Under the pieces are notes generated by a model. That model saw only the letters and a list, made by a program, of their open reading frames with translations, ran no database searches and had not been told where the DNA came from. A stretch of 64,000 nt of DNA from Syngnathus acus (Eukaryota; Chordata; Actinopteri; Syngnathiformes; Syngnathidae). How positions within the stretch are numbered: position 1 is the first letter of the stretch; the number at the start of each line of letters is the position of its first letter. The DNA lies in assembly GCF_901709675.1 (NCBI RefSeq), contig NC_051104.1, forward strand, positions 1,117,001 through 1,181,000. The letters run 5' to 3'. Made by a program: the position numbers and the translations under genes. This document shows positions 18,071 to 28,890 of the stretch, one piece after another.

Positions 18071-19054
18071 GCGTCAAGCGGAAATATGAATACCCGATCA
18101 AAAGACGGCCGCGTATTGAACCCAAGCAACATGTATTCGCTTGACTTGTGTTTTTATGAGGTAACACAATGTACGCCTATCACTTTGTTGTCATGCGATG
18201 ACTTAGTGCTCAGTGTGACTGATTTGGCACCTGAACCATGCCATCACGTATTTCTGTTGATCATATATCTTTGGATTGCTATTTTCCCCGCTGCCACGCA
18301 GCCAGAATGTCCCTCATCACTGATAGGATGTTTCAATTTCATGCGCTTGTGTAGATTCAGACTTTATCAGCATTTTTGCCTTTACCAATAGGATAAAGTA
18401 AATTGGACATTTTTATGGTGGGTATAAAAAAAAAGCGCTTAGTTTGGGTAACTTGTGTTGTCTATTGAGTTTTATTATCAGGCCAACAAACATTTTTGTA
18501 ATGTAATCATAATTTAATCTAATTTGCGGTTCTTTTGTTTGTTTCGTTAATACAAACACAGCAGTATAAAATATGTGCTGCTTGAAAGAAGGAAAAAAAG
18601 AACATTTCCGGAAGGTGAATAGTTTTATACTAAACCTTAAAAAGTTTTTTAAAAATAACTTAAATAAAACTTGTGTTGTAAATTAAATCGTGAATTACTT
18701 TTTTTCTTGTAATGTACAAAACAACTTAAATCTGGGAAATCCGCAATTTTTCCTCATAATATTGTGACTTTACTCATCCTTCAGATAATTTTTTTTCGCA
18801 CTAGGTCTCGGGCACTTATGTTGGGTATTGGCCTTTATTTTATCAGGCTTGTTTTCCAAAATATGTCCATGTCAGTTTTGCTTACAAGCGTTTGTAAAAA
18901 TTTGTTATTAAGTTTTATTTTACTGCATTAAAGTCAAGTATTATTTTTCTTACAGTCATATGAATTGTGCTTTTTTTTCTTAGGAATAAAACCTCTGCCT
19001 TGTTTTTAGGCCTTCCTACTTGTTCAGGGCCAAACGGAATCTGCTACCAACACA

Positions 19055-19092
<38 letters not shown>

Positions 19093-20019
19093 CACACACA
19101 TACAAAAATGCATTTATGCGAATGAAGTAACACACAAGCGCACTCACACAAATTCACACTTATGACTCCAGCTCTCTCCCCGAGGGAATCAATTGTCGCT
19201 TCCGGGCTAATATGAATATTGCTACGGGTTATTAAACGCTTCTGTCATTTTAAAATGTCTATTTTTTTTAACGTTTGAGTAATAATGTGTGTTATTTTTA
19301 GTTTGATTAAAAAAATCTTGTTTTCCCAAAGGAAGATGAGGGAGCATGACAGGATGAAGTGGGACACAGCGGTGGGCTCTCATGTCCAAAGTGCTCATCA
19401 TAAACACAAAGCCCCTTTTTGTTAACACAATTATGCCACATTCGTGAGAATAAGATTTTGAAATCAGCACATTTACACTTGGTTCCTGTTATCAATTCTC
19501 TGTCTGGTCCTGAAATTGTTTTTTCCGATCATCTCTTTTTTTCCCCCTTCCCTCAGCAAAAATATTTTTTTCATTTCCAAACAATTTGAAGAATTTAAAA
19601 ATGTTGTTTTCTAAAGCCAAATAAATCAATGAATCGATTTTTAGAAACAAATTCCACGTTAAATAACCTGTTTACTCTATCTTGAGGCAAGGAATGAACA
19701 TTTGGCTCTTGTCTGCTGTTCAAAATATTTTAATAAATCTTTTTCCCAACACTCAGATACATACAAACGGGCCCTCTGCTCATAGAATAACTCGAGTCTA
19801 TCTACACAACCCGACCTGACAACCGTCTGATCTATTAAAATGTAACAAATTAAAAAAAAGACCAGCAAGTGCATTGGACATGAATAAATTACCCCCCCTC
19901 CCAAAAAAAGACACATTGAATAGTTTTCACAGTGTCTCTGCAACATAATAAACATAAACATCAGACTGAATTGTAACATTCCACAGAGAAAACAAAATTT
20001 CAAAAAGGGGGAAGCTGCA
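18071..20019. other. Intergenic stretch downstream of bhlhe22
   Basis: AT-rich sequence with a CA repeat at about 19,050-19,104 and a decayed AATATTGTGACTTTACTC-type repeat near 18,760. The part nearest 20 kb probably contains the 3' untranslated region of bhlhe22, transcribed leftwards, but I could not fix the polyadenylation site. Confidence 0.4.
19050..19104. repeat. (CA)n microsatellite
   Basis: Interrupted CA tract with TA and CT substitutions. Confidence 0.9.
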
Positions 20020-20030
20020 GGTTCGATCCC
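20020..20030 (+). other. tRNA-type B-box word
   Basis: GGTTCGATCCC matches the RNA polymerase III B-box consensus. I found no matching A box at the usual distance and no cloverleaf, so it may be a SINE remnant or chance. It lies in the probable 3' flank of bhlhe22 on the opposite strand. Confidence 0.2.
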
Positions 20031-20215
20031 CCTCAAAAGTGGGGTAAAAAGTTGTCAGGTCCCTGCCAAAAAAAATAAAAAAAATCTCCACGTAGAGGTC
20101 CGATGTAGTCATTCACGCCAGCACTTAAAGGACGACTTTATGTACACGATCAAGTATTGACTGTAAATATTAGAAAAGTGTCGGTATGGAGTCTCTAACC
20201 TTTGTCCGGGCCGGG

Positions 20216-21061
20216 TTAAGGCTTGTCAGTGCACTGTTTGCACAGACTGGACGCGGCCGTGTTGAAAAGGGCGCACTTGTTGGGGCAGGAGGACGTAGCT
20301 GCGGCAGCTGCCGCGGCGGCCAACCCGGCTGCAGTGGAGGGGAAGGCGGGGTAGCCGGGTGGCGGCGGAGGCGGCGGCTCGTAGGTGCCAAGGCCGGGCG
20401 GCGCTGCCAACGCGGTCGTGCCCGGGATGGCCGCCGCGGAGATGGCCTGGCCCTGGTTGAGGTAGGCCACCAGCCGGCGCATCTCCTCCAGCGCCTGCGC
20501 CTGCATGAGGATGTAGTTCTTGGCCAGTAGCAGAGTGGCGATCTTGGAGAGTTTACGCACGGACGGGCTGTGCGCGTAAGGGATGACGCCGCGGAGCTCG
20601 TCCAGCGCGTCGTTCAGGTCGTGCATGCGCCTCCGCTCGCGGGCGTTGATGTTGAGCCGCAACATCTTCTGCTCTTTGCTCTTCTTGCCGCCCTCTGGTT
20701 TACCCTTGCGGTCGGCCAGCAACAGCATGTCGCTGCATGAGCGGCCGTCGCTGTCGTCGTCCAGACTCTGCTCGCCCCCGCTGCTCTCCGCCGCCGCTGC
20801 GGCCGCGGACGCGTTCTCGCCGTACTTGACGCACAGCGAGCCGGTGGGCAAACCCAGAGCCGCCGCCCGCACCCCGGCCAGTCCTCCCGGCTGCATGGGG
20901 TCCGCGTCGCCACGTTCGAAGCAGCCCATGCCCGGCGACGATTGGCGCTCGCGGGTCGGCAGCTCCGCGCCACCCCGGTACGGATCGTGCATCTTCTTGC
21001 TCGACACGGCGCTCAGAGTTTTGTGGAAGATGTCGCCGCTCAAGTTGAGCCTCCGGTCCAT
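20216..21061 (-). CDS. bhlhe22: Class E basic helix-loop-helix protein 22 (BHLHB5)
   Basis: A single-exon, 281-residue neuronal transcription factor of the Olig-related bHLH group; in mammals BHLHE22 acts mainly as a nuclear repressor in retina, cortex and spinal cord. The basic region and helix-loop-helix occupy about residues 138-192 ([20 protein letters not shown], then [20 protein letters not shown]), followed by the family block [12 protein letters not shown]. The acidic [17 protein letters not shown] motif lies just before it, and the Cys-containing end CALFN...[11 protein letters not shown] closes the protein. These features fit BHLHE22 better than BHLHE23, whose C-terminus differs. 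The ATG at 21061 is the only in-frame ATG before the family N-terminus (MDRRLNLSG). A short poly-Pro run (about 229-235) and a poly-Ala run (about 248-255) lie between bHLH and C-terminus. mir-124 lies upstream on the same strand. Confidence 0.95.
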   Translation of the reverse strand: MDRRLNLSGDIFHKTLSAVSSKKMHDPYRGGAELPTRERQSSPGMGCFERGDADPMQPGGLAGVRAAALGLPTGSLCVKYGENASAAAAAAESSGGEQSLDDDSDGRSCSDMLLLADRKGKPEGGKKSKEQKMLRLNINARERRRMHDLNDALDELRGVIPYAHSPSVRKLSKIATLLLAKNYILMQAQALEEMRRLVAYLNQGQAISAAAIPGTTALAAPPGLGTYEPPPPPPPGYPAFPSTAAGLAAAAAAAATSSCPNKCALFNTAASSLCKQCTDKP

Positions 21062-21330
21062 GGCGCGCCTCGGTGGGAGGGGAAGGGGGGTAACTCTTGA
21101 CAACACGTCTCGCCCTGGCGTTGCCCTCTGCGAGTTTGACGCTGTCACACTTGTCAGCGGAGATGCTGAGGAAGAGGAGGAGACTCTCGCGCTCTTGCGC
21201 CTTCTCTTCCTTCCTCTCCCTCTCTCGTCCTCGTTTGTTCATTATTATCCGGAGGCGGGTTATTAAAAAGGATCCGTCCATTGGGACCCCCCACCCCTGC
21301 CACCCCACCTACGAAGGCATCTTAACGTTT
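21062..21330 (-). promoter_or_regulatory. bhlhe22: bhlhe22 5' untranslated region and proximal promoter (probable)
   Basis: GC-rich and purine/pyrimidine-skewed sequence just upstream of the ATG, with an inverted CCAAT word at about 21,279-21,283 (plus-strand ATTGG). No clear TATA box is visible. The transcription start is not determined. Confidence 0.4.
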
Positions 21331-22719
21331 TAATTAACGCCACTTACACACTTGAGCCCTTCGGATGTTGTTTTCAAGCCACACATCATTCCGACTATAA
21401 AACTTGATGTTCGCGCTGAAACACCCACCAAAATCAAGCAAACAAACAATGCGTTTTTGATTTCTATTAACGTGGGGTTCAAAATCTACATCCCAGCGTG
21501 TGTTTGTAGACTTTTCTATTGTTACGCTTAACTCAGTATTCCCACGACGCGATTGTACTAAAAACACACCCGTGCTTCTTCTGCCATCTTGTGGACTGTA
21601 ACGTTTCCTACAACTCATCTGGATTGAGATGATAAATGAATAGAACGATAAATATGGAACCCTTGCTCCGTTGTGAAAGGTAAGCTATGATTTTAGACTG
21701 TCCCTGTCCACCATTAACGGGACTTAAAAACTGTAAAACTCAGTTGGAGGGGAACATTTTTGAAAAAGCATGTACACCCCCTGAGTGGAATGCATCTGTT
21801 TAACATTAATCACATTCAAAATCAAGTTAAATAGCCACCTCTGATTAAACTCAAATGAAGTTGAAATGTTCTAGTTGGCTTTTCCTGACTTTCTTTTCCT
21901 CGCGGCCTCAGAGTGGCTCTTCTTGTATGGAGAGTAATCGCGCCTCCTAGCGGTGACAAGCGGTTTCAAACATTTTGCCAATGAACAGTCGGGCTTTTGT
22001 CAAGGAAGTAGGACGTCTTTGTTTGACAATCTCTGTATTTGGGGAAGAAGAAGCGGTAGCTCGCATATGTTACGTGTGTTATGATGCTGACCTTGGAACA
22101 GATTAATTTATTGTGGGGGGGGGGGGGCGCTTTCAAGCTACATTGAAGTCGACCCTGGTATGAGGTCACATTGAGTAAATTTGCGTCATGTCAAGCTAAT
22201 GTATATTCATGTTCGCTGGCTGTCCAGCCGCCGCGCCGTCCTCATTACCAAAGTGCTGACAGACTGAGGCCATAATGGGCGCCGCACCGCGCCCCGGCCC
22301 CATCTTGTCTCATTAGGCCGAGTCGATTGGCCATGAAGGTGTTCCCGAGACTTCCTCTGTTCACATCGTAACTCCTTCGCTGCTATCAAGCCACTATCCC
22401 TTGCAAGATTTGGACTTTTCACCGCAAAATTAGAGTTGATTCAAACCGCTCTATACCCCTCCCCAGGTCCGCCCCTTGAGGTTATGTCAATTTTCATAAT
22501 AAAAATTTAATCTTAGCACAATTATCTCAATTTGTCTTTCAAAATGTTACTGTATAGCATTCGTTTTGTATTTTTGGCACAAACACTATAACTCTAGCTC
22601 TCAATTTCTTTAAAAATGTGAGTTGTAGGCACTACTTTTGTCCACACGGGAGCGCCATACTCACATTCTCATTCATTCTGTAGTATCTCTTGACAGTTTT
22701 CGTGCTGTAATGTAGTGAC
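21331..22719. other. Upstream region of bhlhe22 with two CTCF-like motifs
   Basis: No gene. Two words resemble the CTCF core on the minus strand: 21581-21594 (CCACAAGATGGCAG when reversed, one mismatch) and 21940-21953 (CCGCTAGGAGGCGC when reversed). About 21,720-21,895 is a degraded block that shares CTAGTTGGCTTTTCCTGAC with the relic at 17,900-18,070 and is probably a Tc1-like end. A G-run lies at about 22,114-22,127. Confidence 0.4.
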
Positions 22720-23419
22720 TAGGGGTGTAAATCGCGGGTTTTGTCACGATACGATATCATATCGAAACAAAGAGTCTCGATACGATATTTGCCGATATCT
22801 TAAAGCCTGCTGTGATTCATTCACGATACATCACGATATAGTGCTCTACGATCGATATAGAACAATATCCTGATTTATAACAATTCATACGCAAAATCAA
22901 CAAGGTACTGCAAACTCTTTATTTAGGAAATTACAAGAGTATTGTAGTATACAAAGTGCTTATTTTAACACTGAACTTTATCAAATTCCTATATTTTTTC
23001 TCATATAAGTAAGTAAAGAAAAATGAATATTCTTTCTTTTTTTGTAATACCATTAACTTTAAAGTGCATTACTGAACTATTTAATTACAAAACAAAAATA
23101 AGTTCTTTATAATGAATGTAGTAAACATTACACCTTGACCATATGTTCTAATCCAAATGTCTTCTTGGACACTAGCCATAGCACCAGCCCAGGAGCCGCG
23201 TAGTTGTCGGCTCCCCTTTCACGTGCCTGCTCTGCTCACAGCACAACACGCCGCGCACTGCTCCCGGAAAGAGGAAGCAAGCAACAATGAACTGGATTTC
23301 AAAATAAAGTCGCGTCTAATGTCCGAGGTCAAAAACAGGCGATATAGATCGATGTTTACGTTTAGCATCGATGCCAACAAATCGTAGAGCATTATATTGA
23401 TTGAATCGTAACACCCCTA
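22720..23419. mobile_element. Non-autonomous hAT-type transposon with intact target duplication
   Basis: A 700-base element starts TAGGGGTGT and ends ACACCCCTA. It is flanked on both sides by the same 8-base word GTAGTGAC (22712-22719 and 23420-23427). An 8-base target-site duplication with short inverted ends is the signature of the hAT superfamily. The inside is rich in CGATA/TATCG words near both ends. It has one 76-codon open frame (23157-23387) without a transposase domain, so it must have moved using an enzyme supplied in trans. Confidence 0.85.
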
Positions 23420-23427
23420 GTAGTGAC

Positions 23428-24719
23428 GTCTCAAAATTGTTTAGTTTGTTGTAATGAACACTTCCTGCCACAGAATAGCGCTATAGACTTACTGTAGGAA
23501 AATGCACTTCCCCGCCTGAGACCTGGACAGTTTTTTTTACACGGGGCAAAACTATCATATTGCGTCATTGTGACGCAGCATCATAAAATCCCTTTATTTG
23601 ATATTCTTGTAACGTTTCTGCTATTCGTAGTTTCCCACCCCCCATCCTCTTAATGGTTTGGATTTTAATTGAAGTGTAATTGTTTTCCCTCAGACACCAT
23701 GTTCTGCTATGTCTGTTGATTGTTTTCTTAATTGAAGGAAATAAACAGAAAATTAGTTGAGGGAAGACGTGATTGGATGAACTTTCCCTGCACACATTAA
23801 TTAAGGGAGGGGTCATTGCTTATAATGGGGATGGGGAACTTTTTTTAATTGACTAAATTATGAATTCTTGTCTAAATCTGATGCAAGGTCAATTATTGTT
23901 GTTTGAGCTTTTTTTTAGTTTTAGAATTGCACCACAGGGCACATCAAATGCAGTAGGGCCCAATATACCGTCCATGAGCCATTGGTTGGCTTTCTTAAAT
24001 TAACACGAAGAACCAACATGCACGTGTGTGCTTGCTTTCTTTTTGAAAAAAAATCTAATAATATTGCATTTTTTACTTAAATATTATATTGTGCTTCATT
24101 TTCCCTTGAAAGAAAAATAATTCACGTAATATTACACATTGAAATGCAATTTCTTTTCCTCTTATTTCTGGCTTTAACCTAACATTCAGTTAATTTTTGC
24201 AACATTCTGATTCATATCTTTCGCCTCCAAATTATATAATTGTATTCAGCTATTTCAAAATCGCAGAAAATATTTAGCTCTAACATTGCGACTTTATTCT
24301 CGTAATCCTTTTTGTAACTTTTTATTTGGGTGTGCTCCTCACTTCCCCTTTTGAAGACCCCCTGAATGCTGCAATGCCTGGTATTGCCACCAGGTAGCGC
24401 GCTGAGACCAAATCATGTCAGACCCTTTTTTCCCCTCCACGACTTTATTTTACCACATATTTAAGCGTCACTTAAATTAATTTACACACCCTGGATTTAA
24501 ATTTGCATATCACTGCGAATTTCTAATGACTCGTTAATTTAAAGGCAATTACTTTTTTCAAAACGACAAAACTATTATAGTATTGCGTGTGTTAAATTCT
24601 TGCAATACATGCTAAATAAGATTTCTTAACGTATGTGGAACGCTGAGTTGCGTTGCAATATGAGCATAAATGAGTGGAGAGTGTCGGCATTTATGCTGAG
24701 TGAAACAAAAGGCTCAAAT
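23428..24719. other. Intergenic stretch between the hAT element and mir-124
   Basis: AT-rich, no gene seen. About 24,240-24,310 contains a decayed ACATTGCGACTTTATTCTCG-type repeat. A CTCF-like word with one mismatch (CCACCAGGTAGCGC) is at 24387-24400. Confidence 0.4.
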
Positions 24720-24747
24720 TTCAGCACCACATATAACGGACAGCTCC
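24720..24747 (+). promoter_or_regulatory. RE1/NRSE (REST site) with expanded half-site spacing
   Basis: The left half TTCAGCACC (24720-24728) is perfect. The right half GGACAGCTCC (24738-24747) differs from the consensus GGACAGCGCC at one base. Nine bases separate them, against two in the canonical 21-base RE1. Expanded RE1s with about five to eight extra bases are an accepted class of REST site. It lies about 115 bases from the miR-124 hairpin; REST repression of miR-124 loci is established in mammals. Binding here is inferred. Confidence 0.7.
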
Positions 24748-24862
24748 CTTTCCACACAACGCGCGCACACCCACAGGAAAAAAAACTGCTTTTTAAACAT
24801 ATTTATTTGAATTAGACGGTACAAGACATGAATAAATTCCGATAGAAGACCAGGAGGATCAT

Positions 24863-24929
24863 CTCTTGGCATTCACCGCGTGCCTTAATTGTAAGACATT
24901 AAATCAAGGTCCGCTGTGAACACGGAGAG
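24863..24929 (-). ncRNA. mir124: miR-124 precursor hairpin
   Basis: Reading the minus strand, the 5' arm CGTGTTCACAGCGGACCTTG (within 24903-24924) pairs with the 3' arm at 24868-24887, which contains the complete mature miR-124-3p sequence beginning TAAGGCACGCGG. The conserved TTTAATGTC loop word and flanking CTCTC/AAGAG stem match vertebrate mir-124-2, with one loop difference. miR-124 is a neuron-enriched microRNA that represses non-neuronal transcripts in the cytoplasm through Argonaute. It lies on the same strand as bhlhe22, about 3.8 kb upstream of its ATG. In human, MIR124-2 also lies upstream of BHLHE22 on the same strand, about 200 kb away. A GT repeat begins 20 bases upstream of the hairpin. 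Confidence 0.97.
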
Positions 24930-24947
24930 ACGCAACCCGCAGACCGG

Positions 24948-24948
<1 letters not shown>

Positions 24949-25044
<96 letters not shown>

Positions 25045-25054
25045 CGCGCGCGCA
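24949..25054. repeat. (GT)n microsatellite next to mir-124
   Basis: About 85 bases of pure TG followed by GCGCGTG-type units. It lies immediately 5' of the mir-124 hairpin in the direction of transcription. Confidence 0.95.
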
Positions 25055-26580
25055 CGATCCTCTTGCTGCATTCCATTCGACAGGGACTCTAATCCAAAAA
25101 TGCATAAATCTTGCTGCTTGAATCCTAGAAGAAAATGTCGAAGAAAAAGATCCGTTCAAAGTGTAAAAGTCCAGCCTCTTCAGGTTGCAACTAGAGGGGG
25201 AAAAAAACAAAAGCAAGGACAACAAAATCAACACACACACAAAAGAATCTTGGTCTCGTCCAGATGCGAATCGTGTTGAACTCCTTTTTCCTTTCTGACT
25301 TTGGGATTAAATCGCCACTCTTCGGCTAAACAAATGAGGCATCTGCCTTCAGCGCAAGAGAGGATTGGGATAATGGGAGGAGGAGAGAATGAAGACTTTG
25401 GTGGTGGTGGTTTTATGGGGGGGGATGACGTCACTAGGCAAACAGATGTTCTCTATATTACCCAGCATCCACCAGCTATCACCCCTGTGTCCTTGAAATT
25501 CTAAAATGACGACGAGGATGGACGTCCCCCCCCAGAGTCGCGTGTGCGTGCGTGCGTGTGAAGTGTGCGCGAGCGTGAGCGTCCGGGTGCATCTGAATGT
25601 GAGCGTGCGTGTCAGCCCCCCACCAAAAAAATGCCCGTGTGCCTGTTACGCAACATTGCTCTATTCCACCAGGGGAAAAAAGCACACAAGCACGCACTAA
25701 TAGTTAACGCCTCACTCGTGCGCATGCGCAATCTTGCTGCATTCCCCCCCCCCACATATAATTTGTTTTTGTCATTTAAATTTTAAATTTGAAAAATGTA
25801 TACTTTTTTTATTAAAGCAGTAGAGGCATCTGCTTCGGCTTAATGTCTCATAACTAGTAAATGTGAAAAAAAAACAGTACGTAATGGTAATGCGTTTGTG
25901 CGTGCGTGCGTGCGCGTGTGGAGGGCGGGCAGGGAGGGGGGGGGTGCACAAACAAAGGGCAACGCCATTTTAAGACGTCCACTTGAGAACCGGGGGAGGC
26001 TTGAGCAAGTGGCAGAAGGGGGGGGCGGGCATCTCGTCCCATCGTATAGCCGCTCTCCCTTCACCTGCTCCCGGCTGTGTTCTCCGCTCTCTCCCGCCCT
26101 CCCCCCGCCCCGTCCGGAGTTCCTCCGCTACGAAGCTCCCTTTATCTTGATCGTCCTTCCACATTTATCGGCGTCATCGCTACGAAGCCAACCGGCTCTA
26201 TTTGTGCTATCGTACCGCAATAACAATGGCAAGTGCAGCACATGCGCACCGCGATGGCTTGGCTTGGCTCGGCATAAAAGCGGCAAACGATGATGCGAAT
26301 ACTCACCAAAGCGGCGTCGGCGCGTTATCCGTCCGTTTGCACCAGTGTTACGAGCATTACTGCAGGCTAAAATATGTATTCCCGGCGGTGTATATTGAAG
26401 CTCCCGGTGAGCGCGAGAGCAGTGCTGCAAAGCATGGCTGCTGCCTGAAAGAGGGCAGGTCGTCGTGTGCATCCCAATGAGTGCTCCCTCCCTCCCTCCT
26501 CCTCCTCTTCCTCTTCCCTCCCTCCATTAGTGTCTCTCTATCTCCCTCTCTTTCGTCACAGTCACCCTCACACAATGCAC
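25055..26580. other. GC-rich region upstream of mir-124
   Basis: No coding gene recognised. The region is richer in G/C and CpG than its flanks, has several G-runs, and includes TGACGTCA at about 25,425-25,432 (full CRE palindrome). On the minus strand it could hold exons or the promoter of the primary miR-124 transcript. Purine/pyrimidine-skewed tracts (CCCTCC repeats) lie at about 26,480-26,530. Assignment is inference. Confidence 0.35.
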
Positions 26581-26630
26581 ACCGCGCGTTTTATTTGATG
26601 TCCCCTTATTTTTTTATATATGTGTTTTAG

Positions 26631-26745
26631 TGCAGTCTGGTAATTATGAATTATGCAGGGACTGGTTGCAATTAATCATCTTTAAAAGCTTCCAGGGCTC
26701 CATTAATGGGCTGCACTTGATCGCATCGTATGCAAATTGTAGCAC
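26631..26745. promoter_or_regulatory. Candidate conserved non-coding element
   Basis: A repeat-free block dense in homeodomain and POU-like words: GGTAATTATGAATTATGCAG, GCAATTAATCATC, CCATTAATGGGC and CGTATGCAAATTG, the last containing the octamer ATGCAAAT. Clusters like this are typical of developmental enhancers. It lies about 1.8 kb upstream of mir-124 in the direction of transcription. Conservation cannot be judged from one genome. Confidence 0.35.
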
Positions 26746-27027
26746 ACACACACACAAAATCAGGTACTACTATAGTTGCAGTTTACACTGTGGAGTCCAA
26801 GAGCAGTACCGCAGGTGTAATTTATAAATTTTCTTTTAAAAAAAAAGCCGTTACACTGTCTATTGCTACTCAGTTGTCGTTCATCAGTATAAACATACAG
26901 TAAAAGAATTACGCGTTAACTTAAGGCTAACATACAATGGGACTTTTCATAGCTGCATGAGCTAACAATTAGCATATATCCGGCACTGTTATTAACATTT
27001 TAAACAACAAATATCTGAACACAAACT

Positions 27028-27130
27028 GCAGCGATACATGTAGACAGACAATATACAACAGTACTCAGGCATGTATTCTTTATCCTCTGCAAACTGATGG
27101 GATAAGTCTGAATCGATTGCATCCCTCCAG
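27028..27130 (+). repeat. Interspersed repeat, copy D (partial)
   Basis: Contains ACAGTACTCAGGCATGTATTCTTTATCCTCTGCAA, split here as GTACTCAGGCATG and TATTCTTTATCCTCTGC, matching the first third of the family. Confidence 0.5.
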
Positions 27131-27330
27131 TACGTGTTTTAGGCCACGCCCCCACATCTCCTTATTTGGGCATTGTTCTTTTTTTCCACTTCCAACCTCG
27201 ATTGACTTCCATGCAGTATAGCTGACGTCACTCTCTGCAGCCACAAACACCAATCTAGAGTATAGATAGTCTACACACCTGTGTTTTGTGATATAAATAG
27301 ATAGATGCAGTTTTTTCCTCCCTCAAATAG

Positions 27331-27421
27331 TAGTGTGTGTGTGTGTGTGCGTGTGTGTGTGTGCGTGTGTGTGTTTGTGTGTGTGCGTACGTGCGCGCGT
27401 GTGAGTGAGAGAGAGAGAGAA
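27331..27421. repeat. (GT)n followed by (GA)n
   Basis: Interrupted GT/GCGT tract passing into six GA units. Confidence 0.9.
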
Positions 27422-27699
27422 AGTGACAAAAGAAGGGGTGACCCCATTGTGCGGCTTATTGTGAGCGAGGAGAGTGGTGGTGGGGCTTCATGGGGACCCC
27501 GAATGGCAGGCCCGCTGACCCGCGCACATGCAAAAAGGCCCCGGTGCCATTCATGTGTGCATTGTTTGGGAGCGGGACAATAGACACACACACGCGAGGA
27601 ATTCCGCCATTTTGGAAGCAGGCAGCCATCATGAGCGAATGTTGCTCTATATACGGGCGTTCCCCACCAGTGGGAATCATCCCATGTACAGTATTTTAA

Positions 27700-27885
27700 A
27701 AATGTTCTCAGTGTTGCCCTTTAAGCAACTTATTGAACACAAGCAGTGCAGCCAAAAATGCCTGGCCAATGTAGCAGTCCTCGTATATTCTTTGTCATCT
27801 GTGTAGAATTGCTCGTTTTAGTGGCGTACTGCTGAGCTAAGAGGAGTTGAGATGTCTCAATGAAACCTTACTGGTCATCCTGCCA
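27700..27885 (+). repeat. Interspersed repeat, copy E (partial)
   Basis: Contains TCCTCGTATATTCTTTGTC, GTACTGCTGAGCTAAGAGG and GAGATGTCTCAATGAA in the same order as copy C (8365-8470, read in reverse). Confidence 0.55.
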
Positions 27886-28890
27886 GTTGTCTTTACATGC
27901 CCTGTGATTGGCTAGCGGCCAAAGTGCGAACCTCCAGTGTTTGATGTGGTTGAAGCAGGGATAGCCATAATACCCCCCCCCCTACACACACACACACACC
28001 GACATTAGCGGGAGGTCATACGTGCATGTAGGGCACCACCTCCCTTTCCTCTGTGAAGCTAAATGTCATCCAGCAACATCCACAGACCTACCCCAACACC
28101 TCCACCCCCAACACCACTCCCCTCCCTCTCTTGTATAATTTCCCCTCTATTTTGATCAAAGTTCGGCAAAGGCCTGATAGTGGCATGTGGTATGATTTCT
28201 GATTGGAGTTTTCCGTTTTTGATTAAAAAAAAAAAATCAAACAATGTCTATGACAGATAATCCAGAGTGATTATCCTGTGGTTCGATCAGAGGAGTTTTC
28301 CTTCCCCAAATATTTAGCATAACACTCAGGGCGAACAATGGTAAATGTTAATCCAGTTGAATAATTAACAATACTTTCTTTTCCTTGTCATGCCCGCAGT
28401 CTCTTTTGAAAATCAGTTAAGATGTTAAAAATCGCTGTGCGTGTTCACCCCGCTTCAGTATGCCTGGTGTGCATATGGGGGCACTCTTATCCCCCAACGG
28501 ACCGATGACTTAGCCAATCTGCACGCTTTGGAAAACTGCTTTTTTTTTTTTCTTTTACACTTTGCCGGATGGAGCTCAACTGGAGCTGTTATTGTTTTTT
28601 TTTCCGTGGCGTTCGTGACAGAAAGCTGACAAAGGAAATAACTTGATCTGCAATAGGAGTAAATTGTTGCATGGGAGTAAATTGCAACATCCCGCTTGAA
28701 AATAAGTATTGCTAAAAAGTCATAGAAAAAGTAAACAACCACATTGTGTTTGCAAAATTTAACAAACAGGCAATAATTCAATGCAGCGCAATATGCTAAC
28801 GCCTCACGCGACGTCACATCCAACAACTGACTCGCCGACCGTCGGAATGAAAGCGTGCATCTACGCCTCTGAGTTAACGCCGACACATGC

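Larger units (their letters stand above)
26746..28454. other. Intergenic stretch with two repeat copies and a GT tract
   Basis: Copies of the interspersed repeat lie at 27028-27130 and 27700-27885, both in plus orientation. A GT/GTGC tract followed by a short GA run occupies about 27,331-27,421. No gene seen. Confidence 0.5.

Noticed and set aside
20216-21061. Identity as bhlhe23
   Set aside because: The N-terminal [20 protein letters not shown] region, the [15 protein letters not shown] block and the C-terminal [13 protein letters not shown] ending fit BHLHE22. ythdf3 and mir-124 linkage also fits 8q12; BHLHE23 pairs with YTHDF1 on 20q13.
20583-21266. 227-codon plus-strand frame opposite bhlhe22
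   Set aside because: Antisense shadow of a GC-rich coding region; it has no recognisable domain and the minus-strand frame encodes a clear bHLH protein.
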